Assembly: GCA_052061695.1 (NCBI GenBank)
Contig: JBPZEY010000007.1
Reading direction: 5' to 3' (one strand)
DNA: 64,000 nt
Source of the DNA: Alkalicoccus luteus
GTDB taxonomy: Bacteria > Bacillota > Bacilli > Bacillales > Salisediminibacteriaceae
The position numbers were made by a program, and so were the translations under genes. Positions 51,381-59,676 of this stretch are shown here, piece by piece. A model generated the notes under the pieces. The model made no database searches, had not been told where the DNA came from, and saw nothing but the letters and a program-made list of their open reading frames with translations. The first letter of the stretch is position 1, and each line of letters starts with the position of its first letter.

Positions 51381-51447
51381 TGAAAGCGTGTTCATTCGTC
51401 AGACGAGTGCAAATTCCTTTGCTTATTTTCGCGGTAGGCGTTAAAAT
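51381..51447 (+). promoter_or_regulatory. glyA promoter with an upstream cre-like site
   Basis: TTGCTT (51419-51424), a 17-base spacer and TAAAAT (51442-51447) form a good SigA promoter. TGAAAGCGTGTTCA (51381-51394) resembles a cre site at most positions; its role is unproven. A PurR box, expected from B. subtilis, was not clearly found. Confidence 0.65.
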
Positions 51448-51498
51448 GAAGGGCAGTATCAAGCTAATTACGAAGAGCTTAGGGAGGGTCCATGTATA

Positions 51499-52764
51499 AT
51501 GACAACGATCGATAAGCAGGCACTTAGTCATGTAAAGGCACAGGACGCGGAACTTTTTGAGGCAATGGAGCTGGAACTGAAGCGTCAGCGCGATAACATC
51601 GAGCTGATCGCATCCGAGAACTTTGTATCTCGTGCAGTAATGGAAGCGCAGGGATCGGTTCTCACGAACAAATATGCAGAAGGATATCCGGCGAAGCGCT
51701 ATTACGGCGGCTGTGAGCACGTAGACACCGTCGAAAATATCGCGCGGGACCGCGCCAAGCAGCTGTTTGGGGCAGAGTATGCCAACGTGCAGCCGCACTC
51801 CGGCGCCCAGGCGAACATGGCTGTTTACTTTGCCTTTTTGGAGCACGGCGACAAAGTGCTCGGCATGGATCTGAACCACGGCGGACATTTAACGCACGGA
51901 AGCCCGGTCAACTTCAGCGGAAAGCAGTATGAGTTTGTCGGCTACGGCGTCGAGCCGGACACCGGTAAAATCAACTATGATACGGTGCGCGAGCTGGCGA
52001 AGGAGCACAAGCCGAAGATGATTGTTGCCGGTGCAAGCGCCTATCCGCGTGAAATTGACTTCAGCATCTTTAAGGAAATCGCGGACGAAGTCGATGCATA
52101 CCTGATGGTCGACATGGCCCACATCGCAGGACTTGTCGCAACAGGCGACCACATGAACCCGGTGCCGTATGCGGACTTTGTGACCACGACAACGCACAAA
52201 ACCCTTCGTGGACCGCGCGGCGGTATGATTCTCGCCAAAGAAGAGTACGGTAAAAAGCTCGATAAAGCGATTTTCCCTGGTCTGCAGGGCGGACCGCTCA
52301 TGCACGTCATCAGCGCGAAAGCTGTCGCATTCGGCGAAGCGCTTCGTGACGACTTTAAAACGTATTCCCAGCAGGTGAAGAAAAATGCGGCAGCGCTCGG
52401 CAAGGCGCTCACGGACAACGGGATCGATCTCGTCTCCGGCGGCACCGACAACCACCTCGTGTTGCTCGATCTGCGCAGCTTGAACCTGACAGGAAAAGTA
52501 GCGGAAAAAGCGCTCGATGAAGTGGCCGTTACGACGAACAAAAACGCCATTCCATTCGATCCGGAAAGCCCGTTTGTCACAAGTGGTATCCGTATCGGTA
52601 CAGCAGCGGTCACCTCCCGCGGCTTCAAAGAACAGGAGCTGACAGAAGTAGGCGAAATCATCGCTTCTGTACTGAAGGATCCGGAAAACGAAGCAGTGCT
52701 CAAAGAAGCGCGCAGCCGCGTGGCGAAGCTGACTGCTGCCTTCCCAATGTACGAAGACGAATAG
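51499..52764 (+). CDS. glyA: Serine hydroxymethyltransferase
   Basis: A 421-residue PLP enzyme that converts serine and tetrahydrofolate into glycine and methylene-tetrahydrofolate. The PLP lysine is K234 in TTTTHKTLRGPRGG. Other family stretches are ELIASENFVSRAVMEAQGS (about 35-53), NKYAEGYPAKRYYGGCE (about 57-73) and GLVATGDHMNPVPYAD. GGAGGG at 51483-51488 precedes the ATG. The order glyA-upp-atp is the Bacillus backbone; here the LytTR-ABC module separates glyA from ywlG. Confidence 0.98.
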   Translation: MTTIDKQALSHVKAQDAELFEAMELELKRQRDNIELIASENFVSRAVMEAQGSVLTNKYAEGYPAKRYYGGCEHVDTVENIARDRAKQLFGAEYANVQPHSGAQANMAVYFAFLEHGDKVLGMDLNHGGHLTHGSPVNFSGKQYEFVGYGVEPDTGKINYDTVRELAKEHKPKMIVAGASAYPREIDFSIFKEIADEVDAYLMVDMAHIAGLVATGDHMNPVPYADFVTTTTHKTLRGPRGGMILAKEEYGKKLDKAIFPGLQGGPLMHVISAKAVAFGEALRDDFKTYSQQVKKNAAALGKALTDNGIDLVSGGTDNHLVLLDLRSLNLTGKVAEKALDEVAVTTNKNAIPFDPESPFVTSGIRIGTAAVTSRGFKEQELTEVGEIIASVLKDPENEAVLKEARSRVAKLTAAFPMYEDE

Positions 52765-52780
52765 GCGCTGAGCCCTGTTT

Positions 52781-52820
52781 CGGGGCTGTCCATCCATCGT
52801 GGAGGACGGCCCCTTTTTTA
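52781..52820 (+). terminator. Terminator after glyA
   Basis: Stem GGGGCTGTCC / GGACGGCCCC (52782-52791 with 52804-52813, one G-T pair) is followed by six T. Confidence 0.92.
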
Positions 52821-52938
52821 TGGAAAAGAAAGGGACGAAGCAGCGGTGGCAAGCGCTGCGGGGCAAAGAAGACCAGGTTTATGCTGCTCTTCAAGCAGCG
52901 CGAGCCGTTCATTTGGCAGGTGCATGCGTGATCAGCTC

Positions 52939-52967
52939 TTGCAGAGAGGGCCCTGGTACGGTAGAAT
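52939..52967 (+). promoter_or_regulatory. SigA promoter of upp
   Basis: TTGCAG (52939-52944), a 17-base spacer and TAGAAT (52962-52967) lie about 33 bases before the upp start. Confidence 0.78.
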
Positions 52968-52999
52968 ACGCAAAGGAAACGAAGCTGAGGAGCGTGAAA

Positions 53000-53632
53000 A
53001 TGATGGCAAAAGTATACGTGTTTGACCACCCGTTGATTCAACATAAACTTTCTTACATCCGCAATGAGAAGACCGGCACGAAGGAATTTCGCGAGCTGAC
53101 AAATGAAATTGCCGGTCTCATGGCGTTCGAAATCACCCGCGAGCTGCCGCTTCAGGAAGTACAGGTGCAGACGCCGGTGGCAGAAGCAACGTGCCACACG
53201 ATCGCCGGCAAAAAGCTTGGCATCGTTCCAATTCTGCGCGCCGGTCTCGGCATGGTAGACGGCATGCTGGAGCTTATTCCAGCTGCAAAGGTCGGCCACG
53301 TCGGTCTCTACCGTGACCCGGAAACGCTCAAGCCGGTCGAATATTACGTGAAGCTTCCAAAGGACACGAGCGAGCGTGACTTTATCGTCGTTGACCCGAT
53401 GCTTGCCACAGGCGGATCGGCGATCGAAGCGATCAACGTCATGAAAAAGCGCGGCGCTCAAAACATTAAGCTTATGTGCCTCGTCGCTGCACCGGAAGGC
53501 GTCGAAGCGATGAAGGAAGCCCACCCTGATGTGGATATCTTCCTCGCAGCACTTGATGAAAAGCTGAATGAAAAAGGCTATATTGTTCCAGGTCTCGGCG
53601 ATGCCGGCGACCGTTTGTTTGGAACAAAGTAA
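53000..53632 (+). CDS. upp: Uracil phosphoribosyltransferase
   Basis: A 210-residue salvage enzyme that joins uracil and PRPP to UMP. Family motifs are VYVFDHPLIQHKLSYIRNE at the start, VPILRAGLGMVDGML (about 76-90), HVGLYRDPETLKPVEYYVKLP, the PRPP loop VVDPMLATGGSA (about 130-141) and the C-terminal GYIVPGLGDAGDRLFGTK. ATG 53000 has AGGAG 7 bases upstream; the adjacent ATG 53003 would give 209 residues as in B. subtilis and is also possible. Confidence 0.97.
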   Translation: MMAKVYVFDHPLIQHKLSYIRNEKTGTKEFRELTNEIAGLMAFEITRELPLQEVQVQTPVAEATCHTIAGKKLGIVPILRAGLGMVDGMLELIPAAKVGHVGLYRDPETLKPVEYYVKLPKDTSERDFIVVDPMLATGGSAIEAINVMKKRGAQNIKLMCLVAAPEGVEAMKEAHPDVDIFLAALDEKLNEKGYIVPGLGDAGDRLFGTK

Positions 53633-53641
53633 AAGTCGCAA

Positions 53642-53678
53642 GGCAGAAGCTCTGTACGAGGGCTTCTGCTTTTTTTAT
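53642..53678 (+). terminator. Terminator after upp
   Basis: A perfect stem GCAGAAGC / GCTTCTGC (53643-53650 with 53662-53669) is followed by seven or more T. Confidence 0.93.
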
Positions 53679-53693
53679 AGTGAAAAACGATTA

Positions 53694-53883
53694 ATGAAAG
53701 TGTTCAACTTTTCGGAGTAAATCATCAACATTGCCTGCAAAAGCTTCAACTTTTCCTCTGAAAGCTTTATCATTGGCAGGCAGCTGTTCACGAGCATCAA
53801 CGTAAGACTGTTATAACGAAAAAAGCATCATTTACACCCGGCAAATGATTAACTTCAGCATGCAAACATTCAACTTTTTCTGC
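53694..53883. repeat. Degenerate ~21-nt intergenic repeats, copy B (upp-atp gap)
   Basis: Imperfect 21-23-base units begin near 53694, 53716, 53738, 53761, 53782, 53811, 53841 and 53863. Examples are CAAAAGCTTCAACTTTTCCT and CAAATGATTAACTTCAGCAT. Much of the block aligns with 25006-25171 (for example TGTTCACGAGCATCAACG here against TGTTCACGGGCATCAACC there). Confidence 0.65.
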
Positions 53884-54091
53884 ACCGCCCAAATAAGCGC
53901 CTGCTGCCGACACCGCAAACCGTGTTCTTCTTCAAAATAGCAATTTTCCTACCCTCTTTATACAATCGTAAACCACATTCTGGCTTATCTGCCGAATGGA
54001 TTTTCCTGTAAGCCGGCAGAATTCCTGCTGTCACAGGCAGAGAGCCTGATTCTTCACAAAAAATTCACATTTAATTTTCTCCCACATATAA
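53884..54091. other. A/T-richer intergenic DNA before the atp promoters
   Basis: About 200 bases with no gene, terminator or repeat that I can support. The last part (54050-54110) is distinctly A/T-rich, as expected upstream of a strong promoter. Confidence 0.5.
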
Positions 54092-54256
54092 AAGACATTT
54101 TTCACAATCTTATGTATAATAGGAGGCGTGCGAAAAAGGTTTGGGACGGAATCCGAGGGGTTCTGACGAGGCAGTCGGACATTGCACAAGCCCTTGATAC
54201 GTCGGCATTGTTGACGTTTTCACTGTGTTGACAGACAGGGGGGCGTGTTGTACGAT
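54092..54256 (+). promoter_or_regulatory. Two SigA promoters of the atp operon
   Basis: P1 has AAGACA (54092-54097), a 17-base spacer and TATAAT (54115-54120). P2 has a perfect TTGACA (54228-54233), a 17-base spacer and TACGAT (54251-54256). P1 would give a leader of about 185 bases, P2 of about 50. Confidence 0.7.
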
Positions 54257-54311
54257 GACTAAGGGTATCGGGTGAACAATCCATTTTTTTGTGAGCGGGG
54301 AGTCATGCGGT

Positions 54312-54563
54312 ATGCCGAACGAGCCAAAGCGATCACCTTATCGATCCGTTTTGAAAGCCTTTGCGCTTATGTCGACGATATCCTCCTATATAATAGGAGC
54401 GGTATTGGTAGGTGTCTTTGGTGGCAGATGGCTCGATCAATGGCTAGGAACCGGCAGCGTTTTTCTGATCACTCTGCTTCTGGCAGGACTGATCACAGCG
54501 ATGTACGGCATTTACACCACAGTGATGAGATTTACGGAGGACAACGATGACAATAATGTATAA
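54312..54563 (+). CDS. atpZ: AtpZ/AtpI family F0F1-ATPase accessory membrane protein
   Basis: An 83-residue protein with two membrane helices (about 14-36 and 44-66), matching the AtpZ group of small proteins encoded before atpI in Bacillus atp operons; in alkaliphiles these are linked to ion (Mg2+/Ca2+) transport and ATP synthase function. ATG 54312 is chosen since GGGGAG at 54296-54301 lies 10 bases upstream; GTG 54291 is possible but lacks a site. It overlaps atpI by 17 bases. Confidence 0.82.
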   Translation: MPNEPKRSPYRSVLKAFALMSTISSYIIGAVLVGVFGGRWLDQWLGTGSVFLITLLLAGLITAMYGIYTTVMRFTEDNDDNNV

Positions 54564-54918
54564 CCTTGCCAGACGCTACACAATTTACACGGCGGTTATC
54601 ATCGTCCTGTTACTCATGACTGCTGCGGTGACGTCGTTTTCGACGTTTTTCCTTGGAATGGCATTCGGTACGGCGGTTAGCCTGCTGAATCTCATCAGTA
54701 CATATTTCCAGACGAAGCGGGTGCTCGACTCGCACGCTTCGGGCAGGTACAGGTTTTCTATCGGAACGCTCGGCAGGATGGTTGGTGTCATCATCGCATT
54801 AGTTATTGCGCAAGCTTTTCCCCAGTATTTCGATATGATTGGTGTAATTGCAGGCCTCGCAGTTACGTATGTCATTCTTCTGATTGATCCCATTTTCCAA
54901 AAAAAACATTTCCAGTAG
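54547..54918 (+). CDS. atpI: ATP synthase accessory protein I
   Basis: A 123-residue membrane protein with about four hydrophobic segments, of the AtpI family that assists assembly of the c-ring. Features are the N-terminal YNLARRYTIYTAVIIVLLL, then FFLGMAFGTAVSLLNLISTY, and a last helix followed by DPIFQKKHFQ. GGAGGA about 6 bases upstream, inside the preceding gene, drives its start. First conserved member of the atp operon proper. Confidence 0.9.
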   Translation: MTIMYNLARRYTIYTAVIIVLLLMTAAVTSFSTFFLGMAFGTAVSLLNLISTYFQTKRVLDSHASGRYRFSIGTLGRMVGVIIALVIAQAFPQYFDMIGVIAGLAVTYVILLIDPIFQKKHFQ

Positions 54919-54975
54919 TGCGGCTTTTGCAAAGCGGAACCGTCTGAAATGCATCAAAGAGAGGTGAATTTACGA

Positions 54976-55701
54976 TTGGATAATCAATTCTTAACGGTCG
55001 ATCTGTTTGGTATTCCGTGGATGACGGTCAACGTGCCGAACATTCTGCTGATAACCGCAGCGATGACCATCGTCTTTTTCGTCGTATTCTTTATGACACG
55101 GCGCATTGAGATGTATCCGACCGGCGCGCAGAATGCCATTGAGTATCTCGTGCAGTTTATCAAAAACATCATCAGCAGTACGATGGACTGGGAACGCGGC
55201 AAAAATTTCTTTATGCTGGGCATCACGCTCATCCTCTACGTGTTCGTTGCGAACATGATGGGTGTTCCGTTTGAGCTTGCGACTGCCGGAGAGCACTACG
55301 TCTGGTGGAATTCCCCGACATCAAATCCGGTTCTGACCCTTTCGCTTGCCCTGTTCGTGATCCTGCTGACGCATTATTACGGCATTAAGCTGAAAGGTCC
55401 GAAAGAATACGGAAAGGATTATCTCCGTCCGGTCGGCTTCTTATTACCATTTAAGCTGATTGAGGAGTTTTCCAACACGGTCACGCTTGGTATGCGACTT
55501 TTCGCAAACATTTATGCGAAAGAAGTTATTATCGTCATGCTCGTCGGCCTTGGTACGTCAAGTTTGTTCTGGGTGTTCGGTGCGTTTCTGCCGCTCGTTA
55601 TTTTCCAGGCATTCAGTGTCTTCATTGGTTCCCTTCAGGCCTTCATCTTTGTCATGCTGACGATGGTGTACATGGCCCACAAAGTAAACGAGGAACACTA
55701 A
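54976..55701 (+). CDS. atpB: ATP synthase F0 subunit a
   Basis: A 241-residue membrane subunit that forms the proton half-channels against the c-ring. The essential arginine is in TLGMRLFANIYAKEV. K182 in NIYAKEV is at the position where neutralophiles such as B. subtilis have glycine and alkaliphilic Bacillus have lysine. Other conserved parts are NPVLTLSLALFVILLTHYYGIK and QAFIFVMLTMVYMAHKV. TTG 54976 is chosen since GAGGTGA at 54961-54967 is well placed; an upstream in-frame ATG (54949) lacks a site. Confidence 0.93.
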   Translation: MDNQFLTVDLFGIPWMTVNVPNILLITAAMTIVFFVVFFMTRRIEMYPTGAQNAIEYLVQFIKNIISSTMDWERGKNFFMLGITLILYVFVANMMGVPFELATAGEHYVWWNSPTSNPVLTLSLALFVILLTHYYGIKLKGPKEYGKDYLRPVGFLLPFKLIEEFSNTVTLGMRLFANIYAKEVIIVMLVGLGTSSLFWVFGAFLPLVIFQAFSVFIGSLQAFIFVMLTMVYMAHKVNEEH

Positions 55702-55777
55702 TTTTCGTGAATAATGACCCTGCAAGGGCGTATTCTTCATACATCTATCACACATAATTCTAAGGAGGATTTTCAGA

Positions 55778-56008
55778 ATGATTGAAATTGGTCTTATTGG
55801 TATTGGTATTGGTCTAGCAGCTGGACTTGCAGCTATCGCAGGTGGTATCGGGGTTGCTATTGTTGTTGCAAACACGCTTCAGGGTGTTACTCGTCAGCCG
55901 GAACTGCGCGGTCCGCTTCAGACTGTTATGTTCATTGGTATTCCGCTTGTTGAGGCCCTTCCGATCTTTGCGATCGTTATCTCCTTCCTGCTCCTTGGTC
56001 AAATGTAG
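55778..56008 (+). CDS. atpE: ATP synthase F0 subunit c
   Basis: A 76-residue two-helix subunit of the rotating ring. The ion-binding carboxylate is E59 in FIGIPLVEALPIFAIV, with the loop RQPELRG before it. P56 gives the PxxExxP pattern known from alkaliphilic Bacillus; B. subtilis has alanine or another residue there. Helix 1 has glycine- and alanine-rich spacing (GIGIGLAAGLAAIAGGIG). No sodium-type glutamine is seen, so proton coupling is expected. AAGGAGG precedes the ATG. Confidence 0.96.
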   Translation: MIEIGLIGIGIGLAAGLAAIAGGIGVAIVVANTLQGVTRQPELRGPLQTVMFIGIPLVEALPIFAIVISFLLLGQM

Positions 56009-56134
56009 GTTAACACATTCTAACTGGCGGAGAAGTTTTAACTCGCTTCGCCATTCCTTATGTAGATAGAGGGGTCCAGCTCGTCTGGATTCCCTTTTCC
56101 CACAAGACAGCTTAGGAAAAAGGAGGCGACCCTG

Positions 56135-56632
56135 TTGTTTGATATCAATGAAATTGAATGGATTAATGCGCTTTATCAAATAGCAGCATTTTTCGTTCTG
56201 CTTCTCCTGCTCAAGAAATTTGCCTTCGGTCCTGTTATGGGAATGATGGAAAAGCGGGAAAAACATGTAGCGGACCAGATCGCTACGGCAGAAAAGAACC
56301 GCGAAGAGTCTGAAAAGTACCTGCAGGAGCAGCGTGACGCCATTCAGACAGCGCGTGAAGAAGCGAAAGAAATCGTGGAAAACGCGAAGAAATCAAGTGA
56401 AAACCAGGCGGCGGACATCATGCAGAACGCGCGCCGTGAATCAGAACGAATGAAAGAAAACGCGAAACAGGAAATCAACACAGAAAAAGCACAGGCTATC
56501 TCCGCGCTTCGTGAGCAAGTTTCCACCCTGTCTGTCCTTGTCGCATCCAAGGTAATCGAGAAAGAGCTGGATGAACGGGAACAGGAGAAACTCATTCAGG
56601 AAACACTTAAAGAAGTTGGCGAAGACCTATGA
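56135..56632 (+). CDS. atpF: ATP synthase F0 subunit b
   Basis: A 165-residue stator subunit with one N-terminal membrane helix (about 10-27, NALYQIAAFFVLLLLLKKF) and a long charged coiled-coil tail. A TTG start is used, 8 bases after AGGAGG (56121-56126). The stop overlaps the atpH start. The gap to atpE (126 bases) is the widest within the first half of the operon and holds only a weak hairpin. Confidence 0.95.
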   Translation: MFDINEIEWINALYQIAAFFVLLLLLKKFAFGPVMGMMEKREKHVADQIATAEKNREESEKYLQEQRDAIQTAREEAKEIVENAKKSSENQAADIMQNARRESERMKENAKQEINTEKAQAISALREQVSTLSVLVASKVIEKELDEREQEKLIQETLKEVGEDL

Positions 56633-57180
56633 TGAGACATCCAATCGGTGTGCGTTATGCCACTGCGCTGTTTGAACTGGCGCAGGAGCAGGGGACGCTG
56701 GACACAACTCTGGAAGATCTTGATACCGTAGCACAGGTTACGCAGGACACGAACCTTCTTGACGAAGTGTTCCGCCATCCAAAGATGACGAACATCCGTA
56801 AAAAAGAGATCCTCGACCAGGCCTTTTCCGGCAAGGTCAGCCAGCAGGTGATTAACCTGCTGAAGGTTCTCGTGGACAACCAGCGTGAATCGCTGTTTAC
56901 GGCCATTGCGGACAACTTCAAGGCGCTGACATATGAAGCGCAGGGAGTTGCTGAGGCGGTCGTACATTCAGCCAAGCCGCTCAGTGAAACTGAAAAGAAC
57001 GCCGTGGCAGACGTATTTGCCAAGCGTTCTGGAAAGCAGAAGCTGACGATCCATAATGTTACGGACAAAGACGTCATCGGCGGGCTGCGCGTACGCATCG
57101 GAGATACTGTGTATGATGGCACTGTCGCGAATCAGCTTGCACGCATTCATGAACGCATGACTGCAGGCATCAGTAGATAG
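56629..57180 (+). CDS. atpH: ATP synthase F1 subunit delta
   Basis: A 183-residue stator subunit that joins b2 to the alpha3-beta3 head. The family N-terminus VRYATALFELAQEQG and the C-terminal motif DKDVIGGLRVRIGDTVYDGTV are present. Two adjacent ATGs (56629 and 56632) overlap the atpF stop; the first is taken. No strong ribosome site is seen, so it probably depends on coupling to atpF. Confidence 0.94.
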   Translation: MMRHPIGVRYATALFELAQEQGTLDTTLEDLDTVAQVTQDTNLLDEVFRHPKMTNIRKKEILDQAFSGKVSQQVINLLKVLVDNQRESLFTAIADNFKALTYEAQGVAEAVVHSAKPLSETEKNAVADVFAKRSGKQKLTIHNVTDKDVIGGLRVRIGDTVYDGTVANQLARIHERMTAGISR

Positions 57181-57193
57181 GGGTGAACGATAT

Positions 57194-58702
57194 ATGAGCA
57201 TCAGAGCCGATGAAATCAGTTCGCTGCTGAAGCAGCAGATTGCAGGCTATGAATCTGAAATGGAAGTAAATGATGTCGGTACCGTCATCCGTGTCGGGGA
57301 CGGGATCGCCGTTGCTCACGGCCTGGAGAACGTTATGGCCGGAGAACTGCTCGAGTTTTCCAATGGTGTCATGGGAATGGCCCAGAACCTCGAGGAGAAC
57401 AACGTAGGTATTATCATTCTCGGACCGTATGTTGATATTCGTGAAGGAGACGAAGTCAAGCGTACAGGACGAATCATGGAAGTACCGGTAGGGGAAGAGC
57501 TCCTCGGCCGCGTTGTCAACCCGCTCGGTCAGCCGCTTGACGGCAAAGGCCCGGTAGCAACATCCAAAACACGCCCGATTGAAAGCGCCGCTCCTGGTGT
57601 CATGGACCGTAAGTCCGTACACGAGCCGCTTCAGACAGGCGTAAAAGCAATCGATTCCCTCATTCCAATCGGCCGCGGACAGCGTGAGCTGATCATCGGG
57701 GACCGCCAGACTGGTAAAACAGCGATTGCCATGGATACGATCATCAACCAGAAAGAAGAGGACATGATCTGTATTTATGTCGCAATTGGTCAGAAGGAAT
57801 CAACCGTTGCAGGCGTGGTAGAAACACTTCGCCAGCACGGCGCACTCGATTACACGATCGTCGTTACAGCAAGTGCGTCCCAGCCGGCACCGCTTCTTTA
57901 CCTCGCGCCGTACGCCGGGGTTTCCATGGGTGAAGAGTTCATGTACAACGGCAAGCACGTGCTTGTTATTTACGATGACCTCACGAAGCAGGCAGCAGCC
58001 TACCGTGAGCTTTCCCTCCTGCTCCGCCGCCCGCCGGGTCGTGAAGCATTCCCAGGGGACGTTTTCTATCTTCACTCTCGTCTGCTTGAGCGTGCTGCAA
58101 AGCTCAGCGACGACAAAGGAGCAGGCTCTCTGACTGCACTGCCATTCATTGAAACACAGGCAGGCGATATCGGAGCTTATATTCCAACAAACGTGATCTC
58201 GATCACAGACGGTCAGATCTTCCTGCAGTCCAACCTCTTCTTCTCCGGGGTACGCCCGGCCGTTGACGCAGGTCTTTCCGTATCACGTGTAGGTGGTTCC
58301 GCCCAGATTAAGGCGATGAAGAAGGTAGCTGGTACGCTCCGTCTTGACCTTGCCTCTTACCGTGAGCTTGAAGCATTTGCGCAGTTCGGTTCCGACCTCG
58401 ACGCCTCGACGAAATCGAAGCTCGACCGCGGTGCCCGTACAGTAGAAGTGCTCAAGCAGGGCCTCAACCAGCCGCTTCCGGTTGAAAAGCAGGTCTTCAT
58501 TCTGTTCGCACTGACGCGAGGACACCTTGACGACATCGAGGTGGAAGATGTACGCCGCTTTGAAGCGGAGCTGTACACGTTCCTCGAGCACAATAAAAAA
58601 GATCTTCTGTCTCAAATCAAGGACACCGGCGCGCTCGCAGAAGACGAAGCGATGACAGGTGCGATTGACGAATTCAAGAAGACGTTCCAGTCCTCAAACT
58701 AA
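57194..58702 (+). CDS. atpA: ATP synthase F1 subunit alpha
   Basis: A 502-residue nucleotide-binding but non-catalytic subunit of the head. The P-loop is GDRQTGKT (about residues 169-176), the family signature PAVDAGLSVSRVGGSAQ lies about 355-371, and the N-terminal beta-barrel domain precedes these. AGGGGTGA precedes the ATG by a few bases. Length is the same as in B. subtilis. Confidence 0.98.
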   Translation: MSIRADEISSLLKQQIAGYESEMEVNDVGTVIRVGDGIAVAHGLENVMAGELLEFSNGVMGMAQNLEENNVGIIILGPYVDIREGDEVKRTGRIMEVPVGEELLGRVVNPLGQPLDGKGPVATSKTRPIESAAPGVMDRKSVHEPLQTGVKAIDSLIPIGRGQRELIIGDRQTGKTAIAMDTIINQKEEDMICIYVAIGQKESTVAGVVETLRQHGALDYTIVVTASASQPAPLLYLAPYAGVSMGEEFMYNGKHVLVIYDDLTKQAAAYRELSLLLRRPPGREAFPGDVFYLHSRLLERAAKLSDDKGAGSLTALPFIETQAGDIGAYIPTNVISITDGQIFLQSNLFFSGVRPAVDAGLSVSRVGGSAQIKAMKKVAGTLRLDLASYRELEAFAQFGSDLDASTKSKLDRGARTVEVLKQGLNQPLPVEKQVFILFALTRGHLDDIEVEDVRRFEAELYTFLEHNKKDLLSQIKDTGALAEDEAMTGAIDEFKKTFQSSN

Positions 58703-58711
58703 TGTAAAGAC

Positions 58712-58743
58712 AGCGGGGGAGGCAGTCCTCCCCGGCTTTTCCG
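58712..58743 (+). other. Intra-operon hairpin between atpA and atpG
   Basis: A perfect 7-bp stem GGGGAGG / CCTCCCC (58716-58722 with 58727-58733) with a 4-base loop is followed by GGCTTTTCC. It resembles a weak terminator or RNA-processing site. Confidence 0.55.
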
Positions 58744-58764
58744 CAGTAAAGGTGGTGAAGAACG

Positions 58765-59649
58765 TTGGCATCTCTGAAGGATATTAAAACGCGGATCGGC
58801 TCCACGAAAAAGACAAAGCAGATTACGAAGGCCATGGAAATGGTTTCCGCTGCCAAGCTTAATCGTGCCCAGGGGAAAGCTGAACAGTTTCAGCCGTACC
58901 AGGCCAAAATCCGTGAGGTAGTCGCAAGCATCGCCAAGGGCTCTGAAGATGTGTCCCACCCGATGCTTCAGGAGAGACAGGAAATCCGCAAAACCGGCTA
59001 CATCGTCATCACGTCCGACCGCGGACTTTGCGGCGCATACAACAGCGGACTTCTCCGTGAAACGTACCAGCTGATCCAGGAGCGTCACAGCTCCGAGGAG
59101 GAGTACGGTCTCGTCGTCATCGGAAAAGTCGGCCGCGACTTCTTTAAGAAGCGCAACATGCCGATCGTCCAGGAAATCGTCGGTCTCGCTGACCAGCCGG
59201 AATATGCAGAGATTAAAAATATAGCGGAAACAACGGTGCAGATGTTTACCGATGAAGTGTTTGACGAAGTGTTCATTCACTACAACCACTTTATCAGTGC
59301 GATCAGCCAGAAGGTAACAGAAGCGAAGCTGCTTCCGCTCACAAGCCTTGTAGAGGAGGCAGAGGAGCCGAAAGAGGAATCTTCCGGACGCCTTTCCTAC
59401 CTGTACGAGCCGGATGCCGAAACGATTCTCGAAAAGCTGCTGCCGCACTACGCAGAAAGCCTGATTTACGGCTCCCTGCTCGATGCAAAGGCCAGTGAGT
59501 TCGGTGCCCGTATGTCCGCGATGCGCTCTGCAACGGATAATGCAGACAACCGCATCAGCGAACTGACACTCAGCTACAACCGCGCCCGTCAGGCAGCGAT
59601 CACGCAGGAAATCAACGAGATCGTCGGCGGAGCCGCAGCACAAAGCTAA
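58765..59649 (+). CDS. atpG: ATP synthase F1 subunit gamma
   Basis: A 294-residue rotor shaft subunit. The N-terminal helix (ASLKDIKTRIGSTKKTKQIT, then KAMEMVSAAKL) and the C-terminal helix (SEFGARMSAMRSATDNADN, then SYNRARQAAITQEINEIVGGA) form the coiled coil that turns inside the head. A TTG start follows AAAGGTGGTG. A loop of about 12 acidic residues (EEAEEPKEESSG, near 198) is slightly longer than in B. subtilis, in line with acidic proteomes of salt-adapted species (inference). Confidence 0.96.
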   Translation: MASLKDIKTRIGSTKKTKQITKAMEMVSAAKLNRAQGKAEQFQPYQAKIREVVASIAKGSEDVSHPMLQERQEIRKTGYIVITSDRGLCGAYNSGLLRETYQLIQERHSSEEEYGLVVIGKVGRDFFKKRNMPIVQEIVGLADQPEYAEIKNIAETTVQMFTDEVFDEVFIHYNHFISAISQKVTEAKLLPLTSLVEEAEEPKEESSGRLSYLYEPDAETILEKLLPHYAESLIYGSLLDAKASEFGARMSAMRSATDNADNRISELTLSYNRARQAAITQEINEIVGGAAAQS

Positions 59650-59676
59650 GACAGCTAAGGTGGAGGAGGAAAGACC

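Noticed and set aside
51492..51515. Seven-codon open frame overlapping the glyA start
   Set aside because: Its ATG is too near the ribosome site and it ends within glyA; likely chance, although a leader peptide cannot be fully excluded.
52934..52956. PyrR-box-like GCAGAGAGGGCC upstream of upp
   Set aside because: The match to the PyrR binding loop is partial, it overlaps the promoter, so it would not be transcribed, and upp is not a PyrR target in B. subtilis.
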